18,861 nt of DNA, taken from DASZZV01 sp035544835 (GTDB lineage Bacteria; Acidobacteriota; Thermoanaerobaculia; Gp7-AA8). The stretch lies in NCBI GenBank assembly GCA_035544835.1, contig DASZZV010000411.1, positions 1 to 18,861 on the forward strand. Direction: 5' to 3'. The notes under the pieces were generated by a model. The model had not been told where the DNA came from, did no database searches, and saw nothing but the letters and a program-made list of their open reading frames with translations. Made by a program: the position numbers and the translations under genes. Of the stretch, positions 1 to 6,901 are shown in pieces (within the stretch, counting starts at the first letter, position 1; every line of letters starts with the position of its first letter).

Positions 1-1
1 A

Positions 2-141
2 GGTGTCATCCCGAGCGTCGAGCGAGGGATCTGGGCGGGGGACTCGACCCTTCGGCGCCTCGCACAATCGTAAGAGAGCTCCAAGACTCCACACCGCAAG
101 GCCCCCTCCCAGATCCCTCGCTCGACGCTCGGGATGACACC
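2..141. repeat. Two-armed inverted repeat (REPIN-like)
   Basis: Positions 2-41 and 102-141 are reverse complements over 40 bp with one mismatch (C36 against A in the complement). The arms carry the motif GTCATCCCGAGCGTCGAGCG followed by AGGGATCTGGG. The 60-nt spacer has no clear gene. Within each arm ATCCC and GGGAT can pair, so each arm may fold alone or with its partner. A third, shortened copy lies at 182-200. The unit resembles the 'GTCATCCCGAGC' dispersed repeats I associate with acidobacterial genomes; the family assignment is from memory. Confidence 0.85.
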
Positions 142-181
142 ATGGTTTCTTTCACTCAGACGCCGCGCTCCGCGGTCAATC

Positions 182-200
182 GCTCGGGATGACAGCAAAG
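182..200. repeat. Partial repeat copy, inverted partner of 2300-2318
   Basis: The 19 bases GCTCGGGATGACAGCAAAG are the exact reverse complement of 2300-2318. They share GCTCGGGATGACA with the arm at 102-141. The two partial copies bracket the sigma/anti-sigma operon in opposite orientation. Confidence 0.8.
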
Positions 201-315
201 GCCGGAGGCGCGTCTTGAGCGCCGCCACTAACTCTCACAGACGGTTGGCCTCTCACTCAACGACCCTTGCTATCATCGCGGGGAAACCTTCCGGAGCAGG
301 AGCCGTAAGCCATTG
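201..315 (+). other. Upstream region of the sigma-factor operon
   Basis: This stretch has no convincing gene. A Shine-Dalgarno-like purine run, GGAGCAGGAG, lies at 293-302 and serves the ATG at 316. A TATCAT hexamer at 271-276 could be a -10 box, but no -35 element stands at a normal distance. I cannot identify an ECF-type autoregulatory promoter with confidence. Confidence 0.4.
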
Positions 316-903
316 ATGGGAACTTCTCAGGTACTGGACGACCGTGCGCTCGTCGCACGGATCCTCGCCGGTGATCGTGATCTGTTTGGCGAGTTGACCC
401 GCCGTTATGAAAAGCGGGTTATCAACTACGTCTATCGGATCATCCATCGGTACGAGGATGCCCACGATCTGACCCAGGAGATTTTCATCAAAGTGTTCAT
501 GGCTCTCGATCGTTTCGATCCGAAGTATCAGCTCTCGACCTGGATCTTCCGGATCGCCCAGAACAGCGCTATCGATGCGCTGCGGAAGAAGAGCGTGTCC
601 GAGGTGCCGATCACACGGACCAGCGGCGAGGATGGCGAGACCACCGAGCGGGAGTTCGCCGATCACGGAGTGTCCCCGTATCGTGATCTGAAGAACAAAC
701 AGTTGTCAGCGGCCATTGATCGCGCTGTGGAGGAATTACCCGCAGACTATCGCGACCTCATTCAACTCCGCCATTTTGCGGAGCTTTCGTATGAAGAGAT
801 CGCGGAGATGAAGAAGCTTCCCCTTGGTACCGTCAAGAACAAGCTGTTTCGTGCACGAAATCTGCTGAAGACGACGCTTGAACATTTCGTGGAGCCGCTA
901 TGA
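316..903 (+). CDS. ECF-type RNA polymerase sigma factor
   Basis: This 195-aa protein redirects RNA polymerase core to a set of promoters, normally under control of an inhibitory partner. Sigma region 2 spans about residues 26-95, with the DAHDLTQEIF core at about 48-57 and the STWIFRIAQNSAIDALRKK segment that melts and recognises the -10. Sigma region 4 spans about 130-190, with the helix-turn-helix SYEEIAEMKKLPLGTVKNKL that reads the -35. Region 3 is absent, as is usual for the ECF class, and the length is typical. A TTG at 313 lies directly before the ATG; I chose the ATG because it follows a purine-rich ribosome site. The stop overlaps the next start as ATGA, so synthesis of sigma factor and its presumed inhibitor is coupled. 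The inducing signal is unknown; an envelope signal is inferred from the two membrane proteins that follow. Confidence 0.93.
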   Translation: MGTSQVLDDRALVARILAGDRDLFGELTRRYEKRVINYVYRIIHRYEDAHDLTQEIFIKVFMALDRFDPKYQLSTWIFRIAQNSAIDALRKKSVSEVPITRTSGEDGETTEREFADHGVSPYRDLKNKQLSAAIDRAVEELPADYRDLIQLRHFAELSYEEIAEMKKLPLGTVKNKLFRARNLLKTTLEHFVEPL

Positions 904-1355
904 CCTGCGACGACTTTCTGGAAGATCCCGAAGCCTGCCGGGCCCATGCCGAGGGCTGCGAGTCGTGTCGCCGGCTGCAGCAGGATCTCGACATGCTCCG
1001 GGGAGGATTGGACGCGCCGCTGCTCGACACCGGCGTTGAGAAGCTTCCGCTCGCTCCCTGGGAAGAAGCTGCGCATCGTCCGTGGCCGGCCGTGATTGCC
1101 GTCGGCATTGCGCTCCTGACCGTGGCCTCCATTCTGTTTCTCGTGGTCGGAGTCTCACCGATCACCGGATTCGGCAAGGCGGTGCGCTCCACCATTTCCT
1201 CGGTTCTGCCGCTGCGACTCCTCCTGGTTGCCGGATCGAGAATCCGTGAGGCTCCGCTGCAGTTTCAGGTCGCTGTGGGCGCCGGCTTCGTACTGGTGAA
1301 CTTCCTTCTGTACTTCCTCCTGAAACGTCCGGCGCGGGGGTACGATGCCTCGTAA
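900..1355 (+). CDS. Membrane anti-sigma factor, zinc-finger (ZAS) type
   Basis: This 151-aa protein probably holds the upstream ECF sigma factor at the inner membrane. Its N-terminus has a zinc-binding pattern of Cys3 and then His16-x3-Cys20-x2-Cys23, the arrangement of zinc-containing anti-sigma domains. Two hydrophobic segments follow, at about residues 63-85 and 121-142, the second ending in a positively charged tail. There is no large periplasmic sensor domain; the link between helices is about 35 residues, so the signal may be sensed in the membrane, by zinc/thiol chemistry, or through the next gene product. The start overlaps the sigma stop by 4 bp and the gene overlaps the next one by 11 bp. 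The anti-sigma role comes from the zinc motif and gene order; the pairing itself is untested. Confidence 0.8.
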   Translation: MTCDDFLEDPEACRAHAEGCESCRRLQQDLDMLRGGLDAPLLDTGVEKLPLAPWEEAAHRPWPAVIAVGIALLTVASILFLVVGVSPITGFGKAVRSTISSVLPLRLLLVAGSRIREAPLQFQVAVGAGFVLVNFLLYFLLKRPARGYDAS

Positions 1356-2274
1356 CACCATCGGGCGCTTCCTCGTGGTGGCGCTGGCTTTCTGCGCGCT
1401 GGCGTTGTTGTTCCCTTCCCTGGGGATGGCCCGCACCATGAGTGACGACGACTTCTTCGTTTTTGGTCGCGACACGGTGCTCAACCGTGTGGTGGCAGGC
1501 GATGTGGTGATCGTCAGTGGTTCGGTCGACCTGCGAGCGCCGGTTCACGGCGACGTGGTTGTCCTCGGGGGAAATCTGAAGATTGCTCCCGGGGTCAGGG
1601 TAGATGGCGACGTTCTCGTGATGGGTGGGTCGGTGGCGGGACTGACCAGCTACAACGTCGGCGGCGATGTCTACGCGCCTGGTGCGCCGGCGCGGCCACC
1701 GGAACAATCTGGCTCTTCGCTTCCGGCGGCCTTCACACGCAATCCGGCTTTCATGACGCTTGGCGTCAAGCTCATTCTCCTTCTGTTCTGGCTGATCGTG
1801 GCGACTCTCGTCACCATGTTCGCGGGAAAGGAAATCCGCGGCTCCTCGCTGGAGATCCGTGCCGTGCCGCTGCAGGTGGTCACGCTGGGGCTGGTCGGGT
1901 TCACCAGCTTCGTCCTTTCCGCGATCATCCTGAGCTACCTGATTCCTTACTTCGTCGGAATCCCGCTGCTCGTTGTCCTCGGCGCGTTCGCCGCGCTGGC
2001 AAAGATCTACGGCCTCATCGCTGTCTTCCATGCTGTCGGACAGAAGCTCTTTGGAACCCAGGATCGTGAAGAGCTCCTGCGGCGCCGGGTTTTTCGCGGT
2101 GATTTGGCCATGGTCCTCTCCGGGCTGATCGTGCTCGGCCTTCTCCATCTGATTCCGATCCTCGGAAACCTGATCTGGATGATGGCCTCCGTAACCGGCA
2201 TCGGCACGTCACTGTCCACGAGATTTGGCCGCCGCGAGCCCTGGTTCCTGACGGCGCGCCACGCTGACGCGTAA
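1345..2274 (+). CDS. Membrane protein with bactofilin-like beta-repeat
   Basis: This 309-aa protein starts with a signal peptide (hydrophobic residues 9-26, likely cut after Ala29). Residues about 48-110 form short repeats of the pattern GDVVIVSGSVDL, GDVVVLGGNLKI, GDVLVMGGSV, GGDVYAPG. This is the strand spacing of bactofilin and other polymer-forming beta-helix proteins. A Pro/Ser-rich linker follows, then about four to five membrane helices at roughly 138-161, 174-200, 203-230 and 255-285. Bactofilins themselves are cytosolic; here the signal peptide should put the repeats outside the inner membrane, so this is a variant on the theme. It is third in the ECF operon and overlaps the anti-sigma gene by 11 bp, so it is either a regulon effector or part of the sensing. 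The function is not known to me; the domain call is from pattern. Confidence 0.75.
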   Translation: MPRNTIGRFLVVALAFCALALLFPSLGMARTMSDDDFFVFGRDTVLNRVVAGDVVIVSGSVDLRAPVHGDVVVLGGNLKIAPGVRVDGDVLVMGGSVAGLTSYNVGGDVYAPGAPARPPEQSGSSLPAAFTRNPAFMTLGVKLILLLFWLIVATLVTMFAGKEIRGSSLEIRAVPLQVVTLGLVGFTSFVLSAIILSYLIPYFVGIPLLVVLGAFAALAKIYGLIAVFHAVGQKLFGTQDREELLRRRVFRGDLAMVLSGLIVLGLLHLIPILGNLIWMMASVTGIGTSLSTRFGRREPWFLTARHADA

Positions 2275-2299
2275 GAGTCCCGGCCCCGTTCGCGACTTC

Positions 2300-2318
2300 C
2301 TTTGCTGTCATCCCGAGC
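2300..2318. repeat. Partial repeat copy downstream of the ECF operon
   Basis: CTTTGCTGTCATCCCGAGC is the exact inverted partner of 182-200 and contains the GTCATCCCGAGC core of the 2-141 element. It lies 25 bp after the stop of the membrane protein gene. Confidence 0.8.
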
Positions 2319-2450
2319 AAGGGAACGACGCGAACGTCGGTGGTGAAATGGATGACGCGGATCTGTCCCCGCGCGGCGTGTAAACGCCGGCGTTGGACTA
2401 AATTCGCGGGCGCGCTTGTGGGAGACGATCTGAATCGTTTGCAGCCATCC
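2319..2450. other. Gene-free spacer
   Basis: I see no gene, RNA or promoter here. It includes GC-rich text with small self-complementary words and leads into the large palindrome that begins at 2451. Confidence 0.4.
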
Positions 2451-2668
2451 AGCCGCGTAGCGGCGGCATCTCGTTAGCCCACGGCGTAAGCCGTGGGAAC
2501 GCGACCGCACCCAGATTGTCGAGCCCCGTAGGGGCGGCATGTTCCCCGAAATTTGTCGGCATCATCGTGGTCCGAACGATATCGCCCCGACGGGGCTTGA
2601 CATAATCAAAACGCACCGCAACCCACGGCTCACGCCGTGGGCTAACAAGATGCCGCCGCTATGCGGCT
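2451..2668. repeat. Nested two-armed palindromic element
   Basis: Arms of 47 bp at 2451-2497 and 2622-2668 are reverse complements with three differences; one leaves a G-U pair in RNA from the plus strand and the other two leave G-U pairs in RNA from the minus strand. Each arm has its own hairpins: GCCGC-GTA-GCGGC near 2452, and CCCACGGC-GTAA-GCCGTGGG at about 2478-2497. Inside lies a second inverted pair built on GAGCCCCGTAGGGGCGGCAT (2521-2540) and GCCCCGACGGGGCTT (about 2583-2597). The unit is non-coding and fills most of the 465-bp gap. No transposase accompanies it. Confidence 0.85.
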
Positions 2669-2723
2669 GAAGTCAACCCGGTGTCCTCGCTTCATGACTC
2701 CCACCGAATTCCCTCGCCTGCAA

Positions 2724-2729
2724 TACAAT
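2724..2729 (+). promoter_or_regulatory. Putative -10 box, leaderless promoter of SDR gene
   Basis: TACAAT ends 10 nt before the ATG at 2740. Transcription would start at or within about 3 nt of the ATG, and no Shine-Dalgarno site is present (the leader reads CCCTCTTCGA). No -35 hexamer is recognisable. Confidence 0.5.
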
Positions 2730-2739
2730 CCCTCTTCGA

Positions 2740-3444
2740 ATGACTTCCCTTACCGGCTGCGTAGCTATTGTTACCGGCGCTTCCAGCGGAATCGGCAAGG
2801 CCACCGCGCTTCGATTTGCGGCTGAAGGGGCGCGCGTCGTCCTCTGTGCCCGCTCCGCAGACAGGCTGCATGAAATCACCATCGCCGATCCTTCGAAGTT
2901 GTTCCCGTTTGTCTGCAACGTTGGCTTGCCCGAAGAGATCGATCGGCTCTTCGACTACACCGAGTCAGCCGTCGGCACTTGCGATGTCCTGGTCAACAAC
3001 GCCGGGACAGTCAATCCAAAGGTGATCGAGCAGACCTCTGTGGAGGAGTGGGATGAGATGTTCGCCATCAATACCCGCAGCGCCTTTCTGACCTCTCGCC
3101 GAGCCCTGCCGCACATGAAGGCGAAGGGCCGCGGGGCGATCATCAATGTGGCCTCGATCTCGGGCGTGGCGGGTCCGCAGAAGTTTCCTGGCTTCGCTTC
3201 GTATTGCGCTTCGAAAGCGGCCTTGATTTCTTTCAGCGAGGCTCTGGCTGTCGAGGTCAAAGAGCACGGTGTTCGCGTGAATGCCGTGAGTCCGGGCTCG
3301 GTCGATACAGCCATGCTCAAGAGGGCCAGCGAGTCGCTGGTCCCGGATATGACGGCTGCGGAAGTCGCCGAAGTGATTCTATTTCTCGCCAGCGACCGAT
3401 CGCGGCCAATACAAGGACAGAACCTGCATGTCTACAGTGCCTGA
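2740..3444 (+). CDS. SDR-family NAD(P)-dependent oxidoreductase
   Basis: This 234-aa protein is a classical short-chain dehydrogenase/reductase that oxidises or reduces a carbonyl/hydroxyl with NAD(P)(H) in the cytosol. It has the cofactor motif TGASSGIG at residues 12-19, the structural NNAG at 86-89, the catalytic Ser139 (NVASISG), and Tyr155 and Lys159 in YCASK. It resembles 3-oxoacyl-ACP reductase FabG, and is about 10 residues shorter because the C-terminus ends in GQNLHVYSA just after the last conserved strand. The substrate cannot be read from sequence, so I give no symbol. The ATG is preceded by a TACAAT box rather than a ribosome site. Its last 17 bp overlap alr in another frame, so the two are co-transcribed and probably translationally coupled. 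Confidence 0.9.
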   Translation: MTSLTGCVAIVTGASSGIGKATALRFAAEGARVVLCARSADRLHEITIADPSKLFPFVCNVGLPEEIDRLFDYTESAVGTCDVLVNNAGTVNPKVIEQTSVEEWDEMFAINTRSAFLTSRRALPHMKAKGRGAIINVASISGVAGPQKFPGFASYCASKAALISFSEALAVEVKEHGVRVNAVSPGSVDTAMLKRASESLVPDMTAAEVAEVILFLASDRSRPIQGQNLHVYSA

Positions 3445-4597
3445 AACGCTTCAGCGTTTCCGCCCTACCTACGCTGAAATCGATCTCGACGCTTTCGCGT
3501 CGAACATCGACTCGATAAGAACATTCCTGCCCGATGGCTCACGCCTGATCGCCGTTCTCAAGGGCGACGGTTACGGTCACGGCGCGGTTCCTCTGGCGAA
3601 GGTTTGTTCCAGACATCATGTGGCCATGATCGCCGTCTCTCTTCTGGAGGAAGCGATCGAGTTGCACAATGCGGCCATCGATTGTCCGATCCTGATCCTC
3701 GGCCCTTTGACGCATGACCAGATCAGCATCGCTGCGGACCTGCAATTCTCGATCGGCATCACCGGTCCTGAAGAGTTGGGAGCGGTGTGCTCCGAGTCGA
3801 GGCAACTCAAAAAGCCGATCCGGATTCACGTCAAGCTCGACAGCGGCATGGGTCGCATGGGCCTCGTCGAGAGTGACCTCCCGCGCGTGTCGGCTGAGCT
3901 CAGACACGCCCCCTTCGTTCAACTGGACGCGATCTATACACACTTCGCGAACGCCTCCAATCCCAACGACCCCTACACCGAGACGCAGATCGTCAACTTC
4001 ACCCGAATGATCCGCTCCCTGCGAGATGCCGGCATCCACGCCCCGCTCCATCACCTTGCCAACAGCGCCGCGACCGTTCGCAAGCTGGCCATGCCCGGTG
4101 ATTTCGTACGCGTCGGAATCTCCCTCTACGGCGGCGAGCCACTGGATCTCGGCGATACGCGCCTGCTTCCCATGATGCGCTGGTGTACCCGTGTGGCCCG
4201 TCTGAAGACACTGCCCCCCGGTCACGGCATCGGCTACGCAACGACCTTCAAAACCGCTCGCGAAACGCTTGTAGCGACCTTGCCGGTGGGCTACGCCGAC
4301 GGTTACAACCGGCTGTTGTCGAACAACGCCGAGGTGCTGATCCGAGGAAAGCGCTGCCCGGTGCTCGGCCGCGTATCGATGGATCTGATCACGGTCGACG
4401 TCACCGATCTCGACGATGTGCGGATCGGTGATGAGGTCGTGCTCCTGGGTCATCAGGGAAAGGAGCGGATCTCTGCCGAGGAAATCGCGAACAGGATCGG
4501 GACGATCTCCTACGAGGTTTTCTGCGCCGTCAGCAGCCGTGTGCCTCGGGTCTATGAGAGCGGCGGCCAGGTCGTCGTTCGCTCGAAATTCGACTGA
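3428..4597 (+). CDS. alr: Alanine racemase
   Basis: This 389-aa PLP enzyme interconverts L- and D-alanine and supplies D-alanine for peptidoglycan. The PLP-binding lysine is Lys45 in AVLKGDGYGHG, and the second catalytic base, Tyr289, is in VGYADGY. The N-terminal TIM-barrel and C-terminal beta domain are both present, including RVSMDL near the C-terminal active-site loop, and the length is normal for the family. The start ATG lies inside the end of the SDR gene with AAGGA at about 3413-3417 as ribosome site. No cell-wall partner follows; a palindromic element begins 15 bp after the stop. Alr is usually essential unless a second racemase exists, which cannot be judged here. Confidence 0.96.
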   Translation: MSTVPETLQRFRPTYAEIDLDAFASNIDSIRTFLPDGSRLIAVLKGDGYGHGAVPLAKVCSRHHVAMIAVSLLEEAIELHNAAIDCPILILGPLTHDQISIAADLQFSIGITGPEELGAVCSESRQLKKPIRIHVKLDSGMGRMGLVESDLPRVSAELRHAPFVQLDAIYTHFANASNPNDPYTETQIVNFTRMIRSLRDAGIHAPLHHLANSAATVRKLAMPGDFVRVGISLYGGEPLDLGDTRLLPMMRWCTRVARLKTLPPGHGIGYATTFKTARETLVATLPVGYADGYNRLLSNNAEVLIRGKRCPVLGRVSMDLITVDVTDLDDVRIGDEVVLLGHQGKERISAEEIANRIGTISYEVFCAVSSRVPRVYESGGQVVVRSKFD

Positions 4598-4612
4598 GCG
4601 CAATTGCTGCCC

Positions 4613-4737
4613 TTTGTGTGGCACAGGCACTCTTGCCTGTGTGTCGGCCGTCGAGGCCGACTTCCCTGTTGAATTGCAACAGAAACGCCGCGGCTCGACG
4701 CCGCGGCACACAGGCAAGAGTGCCTGTGCCACACAAA
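4613..4737. repeat. Perfect 31-bp inverted repeat, REPIN-like
   Basis: Positions 4613-4643 and 4707-4737 are perfect 31-bp reverse complements. Each arm is itself a hairpin, CACAGGCA-CTCT-TGCCTGTG. The 63-nt spacer holds two further palindromes: GTCGGCC-GTCGA-GGCCGAC near 4643-4661 and a GCCGCGG/CCGCGGC pair near 4687-4707. This hairpin-spacer-inverted-hairpin plan is that of REPIN elements. It lies between alr and mlaE and could also end alr transcription, although no T-tract follows. Confidence 0.88.
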
Positions 4738-4825
4738 AAGCATCTTCAATTTTGAGAAGAGAGGCCGAAGTTGAAAGCATAGGCGACTCTCCCGGTTTGT
4801 CGGCTGAGCTTCCTCTTCTTACCTC

Positions 4826-4831
4826 TATAAT
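4826..4831 (+). promoter_or_regulatory. Putative -10 box, leaderless promoter of mlaE
   Basis: A consensus TATAAT ends 9 nt before the mlaE ATG at 4841. The short stretch TCGCTCCGCC has no Shine-Dalgarno site. No -35 hexamer is found 16-19 bp upstream. Confidence 0.6.
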
Positions 4832-4840
4832 CGCTCCGCC

Positions 4841-5608
4841 ATGGAACTGCTGGAGCGTCTTGGTCTCTTCTGCCTGCGAATCTTCACCCTCACCGGTGAG
4901 TGGTTTCAAATGCTCTGGCAGACCATCGTCTGGGCGTTCCGTCCTCCTTACCAGGTCGGCGAATGGTTCCGCCAGATGGTGCGCGTCGGTGTCGACTCGG
5001 TGCCGGTGGTGTTTCTCACCACCATGTTCACGGGAATGGTCATGGCGCTGCAGACCTTCAACGGCTTTCAGCGTGTGCACGCCGAGAAATTCGTCGGCAG
5101 CGTCGTTGCCCTGGCCATGCTTCGCGAGCTCTCGCCGGTTCTCTGCGGTTTGATGGTGGCCGGTCGCGTCGGATCCTCCATGGCCGCCGAGATCGGGACG
5201 ATGCGGGTGACCGAGCAGATCGACGCACTCGAGGCGCTGGCCACTCCTCCCGTTCAGTACCTCTTCGTTCCCCGCGTCATCGCCGGAGTGTTGATGCTTC
5301 CCCTGCTGGTCATCCTGGGCGACGGTCTCGGAATCTATGGCGGTTATCTCGTGGCCGTGAAGCTGATGCAGGCCAATCCGGTCATCTACTCGGACAACAC
5401 CTTTCAGTTTCTCGTCATGAACGATTTGTGGAACGGCGTCATCAAGGCCGCTGTGTTCGGTTTGATCCTGACCCTGACCGGATGCGTGAAGGGATACTTT
5501 ACGGTCGGCGGCGCCGAAGGTGTCGGGAAGTCGACGACCAGTGCCGTCGTCACCGCCTCACTGATCATTCTTCTCACCGATTTCTTCATGACGAAACTTC
5601 TCTTCTGA
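4841..5608 (+). CDS. mlaE: MlaE-family lipid ABC transporter permease
   Basis: This 255-aa inner-membrane protein is the permease of a Mla-type ABC transporter that moves phospholipids between inner and outer membranes. An amphipathic N-terminus is followed by hydrophobic helices at about residues 48-70, 85-110, 140-170, 195-220 and 230-252. Family marks include VFLTTMFTGMVMALQ, LRELSPVLCGLMVAGRVGSSMAAEIGTM with the conserved Glu, and VTEQIDALEAL. The length is standard. The stop overlaps the start of the ATPase gene as TGATG. No mlaD (substrate-binding MCE protein), mlaC or mlaB gene lies nearby, so those partners, if present, are encoded elsewhere. Start choice rests on the TATAAT box 9 nt upstream; there is no ribosome site. 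Confidence 0.92.
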   Translation: MELLERLGLFCLRIFTLTGEWFQMLWQTIVWAFRPPYQVGEWFRQMVRVGVDSVPVVFLTTMFTGMVMALQTFNGFQRVHAEKFVGSVVALAMLRELSPVLCGLMVAGRVGSSMAAEIGTMRVTEQIDALEALATPPVQYLFVPRVIAGVLMLPLLVILGDGLGIYGGYLVAVKLMQANPVIYSDNTFQFLVMNDLWNGVIKAAVFGLILTLTGCVKGYFTVGGAEGVGKSTTSAVVTASLIILLTDFFMTKLLF

Positions 5609-6387
5609 TGCAGCTGAATCGACAGAGGTCCGATGAGCCGCTGGCAGTCTCGCTGCGAGGACTCAATAAATCCTTCGGGACCAACCAGGTGCTGCGCGAC
5701 CTGTCGCTCGACGTCGCGCGTGGCGAGTCGGTAGTGATCGTCGGCGGTTCCGGCACCGGCAAGAGCGTCATGCTCAAGCACATCATCGGTCTCATGCAAC
5801 CCGATAGCGGCCACGTCATCGTCGACGGCGTCGATCTCTGTTGCATGAAGGCGATGGAGCTCAACGCCTTCCGCACCCGCTTCGGGATGAGCTTTCAGGA
5901 AGGGGCTCTTTTCGACTCGATGAACGTCTTCGAGAACATCGCTTTTCCGCTGCGACGTCACACGAAAATGACCGAGGCCGAGATCCGGCACCGTGTCGAA
6001 GAGTGTCTGGAACAGGTGCATCTGCCCGGAGTGGAGAGCAAGCGTCCCTCGGAGTTGTCCGGTGGTATGCGGCGCCGCGTTGGATTCGCCAGAGCCATCT
6101 CGCTCGAGCCGGAGATTCTTCTCTTCGATGAACCGACCACCGGTCTCGATCCCGTGTTCAGCGACGTCGTCGCCGAGTTGATCCGTGAGATGGACAAGAC
6201 TTTGGCCACGACCACGATCACGATCACGCACGATATGAAGATTGCCTTCAAGATCGCCGACCGTGTGGCGATGCTCCACCAGGGACAGATCATCGAGCAG
6301 GGCTCACCGGACGAGTTTCAGGCCTCGAAGAATCCGCTCGTGCAACAGTTCATCGAGGGGAAAGCCGAAGGCCCGCTAACCGCGTAA
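5608..6387 (+). CDS. mlaF: MlaF-family lipid ABC transporter ATPase
   Basis: This 259-aa cytosolic ATPase powers the MlaE permease encoded just before it. It has Walker A GGSGTGKS (about residues 48-55), the Q-loop SFQEGALF, the signature LSGGMRRRVGFARA, Walker B ILLFDEPTTGLDP and the switch His in ITHD. The signature followed by RRRVGFARA and the SFQEGALFDSMNVFENI segment are typical of the MlaF group. The reading frame stays open about 700 bp upstream, inside mlaE, but that part has no family similarity. I chose the ATG at 5608 because it overlaps the mlaE stop by one base and the domain begins about 15 residues later. A palindromic element follows 11 bp after the stop. Confidence 0.93.
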   Translation: MQLNRQRSDEPLAVSLRGLNKSFGTNQVLRDLSLDVARGESVVIVGGSGTGKSVMLKHIIGLMQPDSGHVIVDGVDLCCMKAMELNAFRTRFGMSFQEGALFDSMNVFENIAFPLRRHTKMTEAEIRHRVEECLEQVHLPGVESKRPSELSGGMRRRVGFARAISLEPEILLFDEPTTGLDPVFSDVVAELIREMDKTLATTTITITHDMKIAFKIADRVAMLHQGQIIEQGSPDEFQASKNPLVQQFIEGKAEGPLTA

Positions 6388-6398
6388 TTCCCACAATC

Positions 6399-6491
6399 GT
6401 AGGGGCGCGCAGAGCGCGCCGACACCCCTGTATCCTCACGGCGATCTCGCGCAACGAGCGCCGGGTGTCGGCGCCTGCAAGGCGCCCCTAC
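6399..6491. repeat. Two-armed palindromic element overlapping a stop codon
   Basis: Arms 6399-6427 and 6463-6491 (29 bp) are reverse complements over the outer 10 and inner 12 bases, with a divergent 7-nt centre. The first arm holds GGCGCGC-AGA-GCGCGCC; the second holds GGCGCC-TGCAA-GGCGCC. The second arm runs into the 3' end of the minus-strand gene and contributes its TAG stop at 6488-6490. It separates the convergent mlaEF and iron/flavin units. Confidence 0.85.
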
Positions 6492-6901
6492 TCTTCGAGA
6501 TACTGATGGACGGCATATGCCACCACGAAGATCCCCGACGTTACCCAATGTCCGATTCGGCTCCCGTACTGCAGTGACTCGTTCGTGATCACCTGGATCA
6601 GATAGCCGGTCATGATCATCGGGGCGATCAACCACATCGCCGATAAGCCGCTTCTTCGCTTTCGTTGTGCCGAGAGGCGGTACTTCAGGAGGATGTGATC
6701 TCCGAAGATCCAACCGAGAGCGAAGACCAGCAACGGCGCGAAGATCACATGCAGATCGAGCAGGAATGGTTGCCAGGGGTGATTGGCGACAGCGAAAGGA
6801 TCGTCGGTATGCATCCCGTATTTCATCCAGGCAAAGACGACTCCGGTGATGGTCACCATGATCGTGGAAACGTGGAGAAGAATGATCTGGGTGCGACTCA
6901 T
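6488..6901 (-). CDS. Four-helix, His-rich membrane protein (cytochrome b-like)
   Basis: This 137-aa inner-membrane protein has four predicted helices at about residues 5-26, 44-66, 87-108 and 116-135. Histidines lie inside or at the ends of the helices: His10 in helix 1, His51 and His69 in helix 2, and His118 and His132 in helix 4. Paired helix histidines across a four-helix bundle are the pattern of b-type haem proteins such as the cytochrome b561 group. I do not recognise the exact family, so haem binding is inference. It is the last gene of the minus-strand cluster, and its ATG overlaps the stop of the FMN-binding gene by 4 bp (ATGA), a strong hint that the two proteins work together. A plausible role is passing electrons between the quinone pool and the exported flavoprotein. 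Its stop codon is supplied by a repeat arm. Confidence 0.7.
   Translation of the reverse strand: MSRTQIILLHVSTIMVTITGVVFAWMKYGMHTDDPFAVANHPWQPFLLDLHVIFAPLLVFALGWIFGDHILLKYRLSAQRKRRSGLSAMWLIAPMIMTGYLIQVITNESLQYGSRIGHWVTSGIFVVAYAVHQYLEE

Noticed and set aside
1162..2148. Minus-strand 328-codon frame
   Set aside because: It is a shadow of the anti-sigma and membrane protein genes, with His/Glu/Arg-rich text typical of reversed membrane codons.
4613..4737. Intrinsic terminator of alr
   Set aside because: The stems are strong, but no run of T follows; the symmetric arms and internal hairpins suit a repeat element better.
3539..5080. Long minus-strand open frame of 513 codons
   Set aside because: It runs antisense to alr and mlaE, which have clear motifs. 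The product shows no family features and is a shadow of GC-rich codon use.
4900..5607. Upstream extension of the mlaF frame
   Set aside because: These 236 codons overlap mlaE in another frame and give Arg-rich text without similarity; the ABC domain starts just after 5608.
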